In this document: piece by piece, positions 1 to 6,493 of the stretch | Numbering within the stretch: position 1 is the first letter of the stretch | Layout: every line of letters begins with the position of its first letter | From: an uncultured Eubacterium sp. | Lineage (GTDB): Bacteria; Bacillota; Clostridia; Lachnospirales; Lachnospiraceae | Assembly: GCA_934320655.1 (NCBI GenBank) | Contig: CAKRFN010000013.1 | Span: 1 to 64,000 of the forward strand | Direction: 5' to 3' | DNA length: 64,000 bases | Made by a program: the position numbers and the translations under genes | Notes under the pieces: generated by a model | What the model saw: the letters and a program-made list of their open reading frames with translations, nothing else | What the model was told of the DNA's origin: nothing | The model's database searches: none

Positions 1-79
1 AATCTTTGAAAAATGCGGCGATACGCCAGAATTTTCCGAAGTATGTGTGCCGGAGATGAATGTTCCGGCGATTGCTTCT

Positions 80-108
80 ATTTTATCATCAAAAACAGGA
101 CTCCACAA
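80..108 (-). promoter_or_regulatory. Possible leftward promoter for a gene outside the window
   Basis: On the minus strand TTGTGG and TAAAAT are separated by 17 bp, reading toward the left edge. Downstream, at 49-72, a small hairpin (GCCGGA/TCCGGC arms) would lie in the 5' leader. No gene is visible at 1-240, so the transcribed gene would begin before base 1. The assignment rests only on hexamer matches and spacing. Confidence 0.3.
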
Positions 109-240
109 TGGCGCAATGTAACAATCTTACTTGCTCATATTTCGTGCATGTTTACTATATTATTTTCATTTATTATACAATATGTACAAAAGAAAAGCAT
201 TGTCGGCGTAGTTGAAAGCTATGGCATTTTATATCACAAA

Positions 241-268
241 CAAAAGCCCCGCGAAATGCGGGGCTTTG
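241..268 (-). terminator. Intrinsic terminator of flagellin gene
   Basis: A perfect 10-bp GC-rich stem (243-252 with 258-267, 5-nt loop) is followed on the minus strand by a T-rich run. It lies about 50 bp beyond the flagellin stop codon and is a standard rho-independent terminator. Confidence 0.9.
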
Positions 269-319
269 AGTTGCTTTAGGATGTGTTCCAGCCGATGTGA
301 TAGTAACCTGCGTATGCGA

Positions 320-2275
320 TTACTGTAACAGTGAAAGAACTCCCTGATTTGACTGGTTTGCCTGTGCCAGCATGGACTGTCCTGCCTGTGCAAGAATGTT
401 GTTCTTGCTGTAGGTAACCATCTCTTCTGCCATATCTGTATCACGGATACGTGACTCAGCAGCTGTGGTGTTCTCTACGACGTTATCTAAGTTCGCGATC
501 GTGTGCTCTAAACGGTTCTGAACTGCACCGAGAGCAGAACGCTGTGAAGATACCTTAGAGATAGCATCTGCGATCGCATCAATGGCATATGTAGCTGATG
601 ATCCATTATTATCCGATACGTTGATACCCTTGATACCTAATCCTGCTGCATCCATAGCATCAATATCTACAGTAATCTTGTTCGTCATATCAGCATCAGC
701 ACCTACATGCAGATTGAATGACAAACTATTCTTAACTTCTACAGAGCCCTGCGTAATCGTGAACTCACCAGAATTGTTGCTCTTTACTGTAGCTGCCGTA
801 TCAGTACCAATAGAACTTGCTTTTGTCAGTTCCTCTGCCATCATCTTGTAGGCATCCTTAACAGACAATACATTTTCATCATTTGATGCTACCTTTGTCT
901 CAACTGCTGTGTAAGTTACACCAGCTGTAAGATCAGCTGCTGACATTGCATTTTTGGCTTCAGTAGAAGTTGCTGTGATAGATACTTCGTCGCTATCATT
1001 TAATAAAGCCAGAATATCATCAACTGTATACTTATCAGCTCCTACATCTGTCTTATCTGCTACGGTGAAGGTTTTTGCACCAATGGTTACTGTGTCTGCA
1101 GCTGCACCGCCATTAGCAGTCTGATCTGACTGCAACTGCTTGACAACATCCTTGATTGTCTTCATTGCAGCTGGATCACTCGTCGTAGCTACTTTGCTGT
1201 CACCCTTAATAGTAACAGTATCTCCCTTACCCAATGTATGGGTCAGTTGTCCTGCAAGCTCACTAGCCTTTACTGCTTTGCCAGCTGTTCCACCTGCATC
1301 TAAGGAAGAAACTTCCTTAGATGTCGGTGTGTTTTCAAGATCAGCAACTATCTTAACATCAATAGCCTCACCTGCACCATAGATACCTGTAGCAGCTTTC
1401 TTGCTAGTAATAGACGCTTCTTTTCCATTTTGCAACGCTTCGCTAACCAGTTTTTCAGCGTCAGCCGCACTTAAGTCACCCGTGCTTAAATTTGTATTAG
1501 CTGCAATAGTATAATCCTTACCGTCAATTTTGATAGTATCACCTGTTGCATAATTAGCAGCTTCATTTTTTACTTTATCAACTAGCGTTGCTGTTACATC
1601 CTTGCCGCCATCTTTGTATGTGATAGAATCGCCTACATTTAAAGTTTTATTTCCCAAATCAGTAAGCTTTGCATATCCATCCGCGCTGGCAGTTGTAGAT
1701 CCAATCGTATACTCTTTTCCAGCAATCGTTACTTTATCGCCATCTTCCAAAGCCTTATCCAACTTGAAAGTAGAAGTACCATCTCCGTTGTCGACTAACT
1801 TTCCTGCAAGACCTGCATCATGAGCGTTTACATTTTTAACGGATTTTGCTCCATCAGCATTGCCCTTTAACAGATAAGTCTCATTAAACTTAGTTGTCTC
1901 GGCTACACGATCTACTTCCGTTGTCAGCTGCTCGATCTCTGCCTGAATTGCATCACGGTCTGATGTGCTGTTTGTTCCGTTTGAAGCCTGGTTTGCCAGC
2001 TCGTTCATACGCTGTAACATAGAATGAACTTCTGTCAGGGCACCTTCTGCGGTCTGCACTGCAGATACACCATCCTGTGCGTTTGTAGAGGCACGATCCA
2101 GACCACGCATCTGCTTACGCATCTTCTCGGAAATGGTTAAGCCTGCTGCATCGTCCGCTGCGCGGTTGATTCTATAACCGGAAGACAACTTCTCTGAGGA
2201 CTTTGCCTGTGAGCTGGTTGTGATACCTAACATTCTGTTTGAGTTCATCGCTGTTAAATTGTGCTGTACTACCAT
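320..2275 (-). CDS. Flagellin, long variant with large central domain
   Basis: Structural subunit of the flagellar filament, about 651 aa. The N-terminal ~140 residues (start MVVQHNLTAMNSNRML) and the last ~75 residues (ending NQSNQGVLSLLQ) are the conserved D0/D1 helices. Between them lies a ~430-residue Thr/Asp/Lys-rich surface region containing several copies of a GDxVTIxGKxYTI-like motif, so it is much longer than a ~280-aa minimal flagellin. The D1 segment around QRMNELANQ resembles the TLR5-recognised site. The start at 2275 is chosen because GGAGG lies 8 nt upstream; an in-frame extension to 2323 has no ribosome site. It follows csrA on the same strand after 157 bp. The leader carries predicted CsrA sites, so translational repression by CsrA is likely. 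It could be one of several flagellins in the genome. Confidence 0.95.
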   Translation of the reverse strand: MVVQHNLTAMNSNRMLGITTSSQAKSSEKLSSGYRINRAADDAAGLTISEKMRKQMRGLDRASTNAQDGVSAVQTAEGALTEVHSMLQRMNELANQASNGTNSTSDRDAIQAEIEQLTTEVDRVAETTKFNETYLLKGNADGAKSVKNVNAHDAGLAGKLVDNGDGTSTFKLDKALEDGDKVTIAGKEYTIGSTTASADGYAKLTDLGNKTLNVGDSITYKDGGKDVTATLVDKVKNEAANYATGDTIKIDGKDYTIAANTNLSTGDLSAADAEKLVSEALQNGKEASITSKKAATGIYGAGEAIDVKIVADLENTPTSKEVSSLDAGGTAGKAVKASELAGQLTHTLGKGDTVTIKGDSKVATTSDPAAMKTIKDVVKQLQSDQTANGGAAADTVTIGAKTFTVADKTDVGADKYTVDDILALLNDSDEVSITATSTEAKNAMSAADLTAGVTYTAVETKVASNDENVLSVKDAYKMMAEELTKASSIGTDTAATVKSNNSGEFTITQGSVEVKNSLSFNLHVGADADMTNKITVDIDAMDAAGLGIKGINVSDNNGSSATYAIDAIADAISKVSSQRSALGAVQNRLEHTIANLDNVVENTTAAESRIRDTDMAEEMVTYSKNNILAQAGQSMLAQANQSNQGVLSLLQ

Positions 2276-2281
2276 AATTTT

Positions 2282-2319
2282 ACCTCCGTGTGTTTGTTTT
2301 TTTGCGGGAATCCGTTCCC
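2282..2319 (-). promoter_or_regulatory. Predicted CsrA-binding sites in flagellin leader
   Basis: On the minus strand ACACGGAGGT (2282-2291) fits the CsrA consensus ACANGGANGT at every fixed position and covers the Shine-Dalgarno sequence of flagellin. Just upstream, a 5-bp hairpin (GGGAA/TTCCC, 2306-2319) presents CGGA in its loop, the usual form of a CsrA site. Two sites, one over the ribosome site, is the arrangement known from the Bacillus hag leader. Binding itself is inferred. Confidence 0.6.
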
Positions 2320-2348
2320 ACATTGAAATAGGTTAATAGTTGTATCAT

Positions 2349-2382
2349 AGTTACTGAAACAAGGTACGAGTGAACAGTAACT
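2349..2382. repeat. 8-bp inverted repeat upstream of flagellin
   Basis: AGTTACTG at 2349-2356 and CAGTAACT at 2375-2382 are perfect inverted arms with 18 bp between them, within the csrA-flagellin gap. It may be an operator or an RNA stem in the leader. No clear sigma-28 promoter was found next to it. Confidence 0.5.
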
Positions 2383-2432
2383 ACTTATAATAAGCAGAAA
2401 GCCTAGGATATTTCTGCGTTATTACCGGTGTG

Positions 2433-2693
2433 TCACTGTGTGACCTGTTTCTTTTTCTCCCGCCGGATGATGTCCACGATCTCCTTCTGTGCCTGCGGTG
2501 ATAATTTCCGCTCCGGCTCATAACGGGCTGCGACTGTATCGTTTCTGCCGTTCGCGGTGCTCCGCGCGATGTTCATTTCCCGCGGTGCATCGACGAGCAA
2601 ATGGATGTTGTTTGCCGATCCTCCGGAAAATACGACCCGGATGTCCTCCCCGATGTCGATGAAATCGCCGGGATGAAGTGTGAGTTTTAACAT
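2433..2693 (-). CDS. csrA: CsrA-like translational regulator, C-terminally extended
   Basis: RNA-binding carbon storage regulator, about 86 aa. The first ~45 residues follow the family pattern (MLKLTLHPGD, IGEDIRV, LLVDAPREMNIAR), including the Arg that corresponds to the RNA-contacting Arg44 of CsrA. A basic C-terminal extension of about 40 residues follows, longer than in most CsrA proteins. The start is set by AAGGAGG five bases upstream; a longer reading to 2849 lacks a ribosome site and enters the recombinase promoter. Flagellin is the next gene downstream. In Bacillus, CsrA represses flagellin translation and is antagonised by FliW; no fliW is in this window. Its promoter region overlaps the left inverted site next to the recombinase gene. 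Confidence 0.85.
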   Translation of the reverse strand: MLKLTLHPGDFIDIGEDIRVVFSGGSANNIHLLVDAPREMNIARSTANGRNDTVAARYEPERKLSPQAQKEIVDIIRREKKKQVTQ

Positions 2694-2711
2694 AAAAGCC
2701 TCCTTGCTTTT

Positions 2712-2742
2712 TTGTGAAACTACATGCAACATATTGTATAAT
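2712..2742 (+). promoter_or_regulatory. Possible recombinase promoter overlapping the left inverted site
   Basis: A perfect TATAAT at 2737-2742 lies inside the 28-bp left site, with a weak TTGTGA about 19 bp upstream. Transcription would start near 2750 and lead into the recombinase gene. Because the -10 lies within the putative crossover site, recombinase binding could also repress it. Confidence 0.45.
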
Positions 2743-2751
2743 GTGTTGCAT
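2724..2751. repeat. Left 28-bp inverted recombination site
   Basis: ATGCAACA-N12-TGTTGCAT, an imperfect palindrome of the size and form used by tyrosine recombinases (two arms around a short centre). Its reverse complement matches the site at 3439-3466 at 26 of 28 positions, so the two lie in inverted orientation on either side of the recombinase gene, 743 bp from end to end. The function as a crossover site is inferred. Confidence 0.75.
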
Positions 2752-2796
2752 TTACTAAAAGCATTCGCATATAGATCATGCGGGAAAGGACGACAA

Positions 2797-3375
2797 ATGA
2801 GTACAACACAACCAATCAGAAACGGAGAAGATGTCCAGAAGCTTCTCAACTATTACGAGCAGGAAAAACCCAATCTGCGCAATTACACGCTGATTATCTG
2901 CGGTCTGCACACCGCACTGCGGATCAGTGACCTGCTTTCCCTGCGCTGGGAAAATGTCTATGATTTTAAGAAGCAGCGCTATGTCACGCACTTGCATGTG
3001 TATGAAAAAAAAACCGGAAAACACAGTGTGCTTGCCCTCAATCACCATGTGATTCAGGCTTTGGAGGAATACCGGAACTTCCGCATGCCACAGCCGCAGG
3101 ACTACATTTTTTCCAAAACGACCAATCCAGCCCATCCGCTGTGCCGCTCACAGGCATACCGCATCGTCAAAAAAGCAGCCGAGGCAACGCTTGATGATAC
3201 ACATATCAGTTGCCATTCCCTGCGCAAGACCTTTGGCTATCACGCATGGAAAAGAGGCACATCGCCGGTGCTGATCATGGATGTTTACAATCATTCCTCC
3301 TTCGTGATCACGCGCCGGTATCTCGGCATCGATCAGGATGACCGCGACACACTGTTTAAAGAATTAGATTTTTAA
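2797..3375 (+). CDS. Short tyrosine recombinase (FimB/FimE/RecV-like invertase)
   Basis: Site-specific DNA recombinase, 192 aa, comprising only the catalytic domain plus a short N-terminus, the size of the FimB/FimE inversion enzymes and smaller than phage integrases (~350-400 aa). Visible catalytic landmarks are the first Arg (TALRISDLLSLRW), a Lys-bearing beta-hairpin (KKTGKH), HSLRKTFGYH for the H-x-x-R box, a later His (YNHSS) and the Tyr nucleophile in RRYLGI. The ATG at 2797 has GGAAAGGA upstream. The gene diverges from csrA-flagellin and is enclosed by two inverted 28-bp sites, which suggests inversion of its own segment. It could instead act on distant sites. Confidence 0.88.
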   Translation: MSTTQPIRNGEDVQKLLNYYEQEKPNLRNYTLIICGLHTALRISDLLSLRWENVYDFKKQRYVTHLHVYEKKTGKHSVLALNHHVIQALEEYRNFRMPQPQDYIFSKTTNPAHPLCRSQAYRIVKKAAEATLDDTHISCHSLRKTFGYHAWKRGTSPVLIMDVYNHSSFVITRRYLGIDQDDRDTLFKELDF

Positions 3376-3395
3376 AAAAATTTTATTTTAGGGGT

Positions 3396-3421
3396 TAAGT
3401 TTTGCCAGAAACGACCGAAAT
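3396..3421 (+). promoter_or_regulatory. Weak sigma-28-like promoter reading outward
   Basis: TAAG, 14 bp, then ACCGAAAT resembles the flagellar sigma factor consensus (TAAA, about 15 bp, GCCGATAT). It lies after the recombinase stop and points toward the right inverted site. If the segment flipped it would point at csrA-flagellin. The match is partial, so the call is speculative. Confidence 0.25.
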
Positions 3422-3438
3422 AGAGAGTGTAATCAAAA

Positions 3439-3466
3439 ATGCAACACTTTATACATTATGTTGCAT
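3439..3466. repeat. Right 28-bp inverted recombination site
   Basis: ATGCAACA-N12-TGTTGCAT, matching the reverse complement of 2724-2751 at 26 of 28 bases, including most of the 12-bp centre. The flanks extend the palindrome to 16-bp arms followed by TTTTTT, so in RNA it could also terminate the recombinase transcript. The shared centre with the left site argues that termination is not its only role. Confidence 0.75.
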
Positions 3467-3596
3467 TTTTGATTTTTTTATGCCCTTTTCAAACCTTGGT
3501 ACGGCATTAAAAAGATATGTTACCAGCGGCAAATTTCCGTTAGTTTCAGGTAAGAAAGTTTAGCGTTTTCAAAGCTGTATTTTTACGCAAACACGC

Positions 3597-3625
3597 TTGA
3601 ATCGGCGCATATCATGTGCTATAGT
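3597..3625 (+). promoter_or_regulatory. Promoter of cation efflux gene
   Basis: TTGAAT, 17 bp, TATAGT, with TG in the extended -10 position. It lies 48 bp before the start codon of the cation diffusion facilitator. Confidence 0.75.
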
Positions 3626-3672
3626 GCAAGGAAACATTCAATCAGATCTGTTTATTTTTGGGGGGAATTTTT

Positions 3673-4554
3673 ATGACTGAAACAACAAACTATCAAAAAA
3701 GCGCGACCAAAGTCGCGCTCGTTACAATCGTATGGAATGTTCTGTTATCCATCGGAAAATTATTTGCCGGAATCGTTGCACATTCCGGTGCGATGATCTC
3801 GGATGCCGTCCACTCTGCATCCGATGTGTTCAGCTCGATCATCGTCATCATCGGCGTGCATATCGCCAGCCGCGATTCCGACCGGGATCACCCTTACGGA
3901 CATGAGCGTCTGGAATGCGTTGCCTCTGTGATTCTCGCGACCGTGCTGTGTGTGACCGGCATTGGAATCGGCATCAAAGCCTGCAAGGATATTTTTGCCG
4001 GCAATTACGCAAATCTGACTGTTCCGGGCATGCTCGCCCTGATCGCGGCACTCGTATCGATCCTCGTGAAAGAAGCGATGTTCTGGTACACAAGACATTA
4101 CGCCAAAAAGCTGGACTCCGGCGCACTCATGGCGGACGCATGGCATCACCGCTCTGATGCACTCTCCTCTGTCGGCGCGCTGATCGGTATCGGCGGCGCA
4201 CGCATGGGATATCCGATCCTCGACTCTGTTGCCAGCGTCGTGATCTGTGTTTTTATCGTCAAAGCCGCCTATGATATATTCAAGGATGCGATCGACAAAA
4301 TGGTCGATAAAGCCTGTGATGAAGCAACTGAAGAAATGCTACGTGACTGCGTCATGAGTGTACCCGGTGTCGAAGGCATTGATCTTCTGAAGACACGTGT
4401 CTTTGGCAATAAAGTCTACGTCGATGTAGAGATCTGTGCCAATGGACAGGAAACATTGAGTGAATCCCACGATATCGCCGAGGCGGTTCACAGCCGGATC
4501 GAGACCGATTTTCCGAAAGTAAAACACATCATGGTACACGTAAATCCTGCCTGA
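3673..4554 (+). CDS. Cation diffusion facilitator (CDF) metal efflux transporter
   Basis: Exports divalent cations (Zn, Fe, Mn or Co class; substrate not determinable) in exchange for protons at the cytoplasmic membrane. About 293 aa, the usual CDF length, with six predicted membrane segments and a C-terminal cytoplasmic domain from about residue 205. Metal-site motifs are present in both halves: HSASDVFSS in the second helix and AWHHRSDALSS in the fifth. ATG 3673 is preferred to an upstream TTG (3658) because a GGGGGG ribosome site lies 7 nt before it. It has its own promoter and terminator and so is a single-gene unit. Confidence 0.92.
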   Translation: MTETTNYQKSATKVALVTIVWNVLLSIGKLFAGIVAHSGAMISDAVHSASDVFSSIIVIIGVHIASRDSDRDHPYGHERLECVASVILATVLCVTGIGIGIKACKDIFAGNYANLTVPGMLALIAALVSILVKEAMFWYTRHYAKKLDSGALMADAWHHRSDALSSVGALIGIGGARMGYPILDSVASVVICVFIVKAAYDIFKDAIDKMVDKACDEATEEMLRDCVMSVPGVEGIDLLKTRVFGNKVYVDVEICANGQETLSESHDIAEAVHSRIETDFPKVKHIMVHVNPA

Positions 4555-4574
4555 AAAAGGCAGGATTTATTTTT
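4543..4574 (+). terminator. Terminator of CDF gene
   Basis: A 9-bp stem (AATCCTGCC with GGCAGGATT) overlaps the stop codon and is followed by a T-rich run. The downstream palindrome at 4571-4603 begins within that T-run. Confidence 0.85.
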
Positions 4575-4603
4575 ATGTGATAGGAATTTCCTATCACATA
4601 AAA
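4571..4603. repeat. Post-terminator palindrome, copy A
   Basis: A near-perfect palindrome with TGTGATAGG and CCTATCACA arms around AATTT, extended by TTTTA/TAAAA. The same core recurs at 35251-35281 and 54730-54767, with a half copy at 47007-47017, each time immediately after an intrinsic terminator. Here it separates convergent genes and may also end the ABC exporter transcript. Confidence 0.8.
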
Positions 4604-4633
4604 TACCCCGCAAAGATGCGTATAATCTTATCA

Positions 4634-6493
4634 TTACGAAACTTTTTCTGCCTGTGAACGGTTCTCAAACTGGCTCTCGTACAGATCCGCATAGAAGCCG
4701 CCCATCGCGATCAACTCCTCATGCGTACCCTGTTCGATAATATCTCCATCCTTCATGACAAGAATCAGATCGGCATTTTTGATCGTTGAAAGGCGGTGCG
4801 CGATCACAAAGCTCGTTCTGCCCTTCATCAGATTGTCCATCGCTTTCTGGATGCGCTGTTCGGTACGTGTATCAACCGAGCTGGTCGCCTCATCCAGTAT
4901 CATGATCGGATTATCCGCTAAAATCGCACGCGCGATCGTGAGAAGCTGCTTCTGTCCCTGTGAGACATTGCTTGCCTCCTCATTGAGCTCCATCTGGTAG
5001 CCGCCCGGCAGCGTCTGGATAAAGTGATGCGCATGCGCCGCCTTTGCCGCAGCGATCACTTCCTCGTCGGTCGCATCAAGCCTGCCGTAGCGGATATTTT
5101 CCATGATCGTTCCCTTAAACAGCCACGTATCCTGTAATACCATGCCGAACTGGCGGCGCAGGTCATCTCTGTTGAAATCCCGGATATCGTGTCCGTCTAC
5201 ATAGATCGCACCCTGATTTACATTATAAAAACGCATGAGCAGCTTGACCATCGTCGTCTTTCCTGCTCCGGTCGGCCCGACAATCGCAACAGTCTGACCC
5301 GCTTTCACATCACTGCTGAAATCGTGAATGATGATTTTTTCCGGATCATAACCAAACTGTACGTGTGAGAAAGACACATCGCCCTTCGCCTGATCGATCT
5401 GTACCGGATGTTCCGCGAGACTGCTCTCCTCCTCTTCCTCGAGAAATTCAAACACGCGCTCTGCCGCTGCCGCCATCGACTGTAACATGTTGGAGATCTG
5501 TGCCAACTGGTTGATCGGCTGAGTAAAGTTGCGCACATACTGGATAAATGCCTGAATATCCCCGACCTCTATCACACGCTTTGCGGCTAAAAAGCTGCCC
5601 GATACCGCAACTGCCACATAGCCAAGATTGCCGACAAACATCATGATCGGCTGCATCATGCCTGAGAAAAACTGTGACTTCCATGCAGATTCATACAGCT
5701 TTGCATTTGTCTCGTCAAACGTCCGGATCGACTGTTCCTCACGGTTAAACGCTTTGATCACCTGATAGCCGCTGTAGATCTCCTCGACCTGTCCGTTGAC
5801 TTCGCCGAGGTATTTCTGATGATCTTTGAAGTGCTTCTGTGAAAACTTCATGACAGACATCATCAACAGCATGGAAACCGGCAAAATGACGATCGCAATC
5901 AGCGTCATAAGCGGACTGATCGTCAGCATCATAATAAGCACACCGATGATCGTCGCCACGGATGTAATGAGCTGTGTCACAGACTGGTTCAGGCTCTGTC
6001 CCATCGTATCGACATCATTGGTAATACGTGAGAGCACTTCGCCGACCGTGCGTGACTCGAAATATTTCATCGGCATGCGGTTGATCTTCTCCGAGATCTC
6101 CCGACGCATGCGAAACGTCATTTTCTGCGAAATTCCCGTCATGATCCAGCCCTGTATAAACGAAAACAGCGCGCTGCACAGGTAAATGCACAGCAGACCG
6201 GCCAGAATCCTTCCGATCTTTGTAAAATCAATGCCGCTGCCTCCCGACAGCTTGCTCATAAGCCCGCGGAACAGCTCCGTTGTCGCACGGCTCAAAATCT
6301 TCGGCCCGATGACGTTAAATACGGTACTTGCGACCGCAAAGATCATGACAACAATCAGTGCCGGCTTGTAGCTGCCCATATAGGATAAAATCTTTCCGAT
6401 CGTTCCCTTAAAATCCTTCGCCTTTTCTACCGGCACGCCGGGACCGTGTCCCATCGGGCCTCTCCCATGACGATTTCCTGTCTGTGCCATCAT
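4634..6493 (-). CDS. ABC exporter half-transporter with catalytic Walker B (heterodimer subunit)
   Basis: Membrane-spanning domain (six helices, about residues 40-340) fused to an ATPase domain, 619 aa. This subunit has Walker A GPTGAGKTT, the canonical catalytic Glu in MILDEATSSVD and the switch His in VIAHRLST, but a degenerate signature (NVSQGQ). Its partner upstream has the reverse pattern, so the two form an asymmetric heterodimer of the BmrCD/LmrCD/TM287-288 type with one active ATP site. The start overlaps the partner's stop by one base (TGATG), indicating coupled translation, with GGAGG upstream. The likely role is multidrug or lipid export; the substrate is unknown. Confidence 0.93.
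   Translation of the reverse strand: MMAQTGNRHGRGPMGHGPGVPVEKAKDFKGTIGKILSYMGSYKPALIVVMIFAVASTVFNVIGPKILSRATTELFRGLMSKLSGGSGIDFTKIGRILAGLLCIYLCSALFSFIQGWIMTGISQKMTFRMRREISEKINRMPMKYFESRTVGEVLSRITNDVDTMGQSLNQSVTQLITSVATIIGVLIMMLTISPLMTLIAIVILPVSMLLMMSVMKFSQKHFKDHQKYLGEVNGQVEEIYSGYQVIKAFNREEQSIRTFDETNAKLYESAWKSQFFSGMMQPIMMFVGNLGYVAVAVSGSFLAAKRVIEVGDIQAFIQYVRNFTQPINQLAQISNMLQSMAAAAERVFEFLEEEEESSLAEHPVQIDQAKGDVSFSHVQFGYDPEKIIIHDFSSDVKAGQTVAIVGPTGAGKTTMVKLLMRFYNVNQGAIYVDGHDIRDFNRDDLRRQFGMVLQDTWLFKGTIMENIRYGRLDATDEEVIAAAKAAHAHHFIQTLPGGYQMELNEEASNVSQGQKQLLTIARAILADNPIMILDEATSSVDTRTEQRIQKAMDNLMKGRTSFVIAHRLSTIKNADLILVMKDGDIIEQGTHEELIAMGGFYADLYESQFENRSQAEKVS

Noticed and set aside
2797..3375. Prophage or integrative-element integrase
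   Set aside because: It is only 192 aa, with no excisionase, phage or conjugation genes and no tRNA attachment site nearby.
3431..3474. Right inverted site read as only a recombinase terminator
   Set aside because: It has a good stem and T-run, but its 12-bp centre and arms match the left site in inverted orientation at 26 of 28 bases, which a terminator would not need. Both roles are possible.
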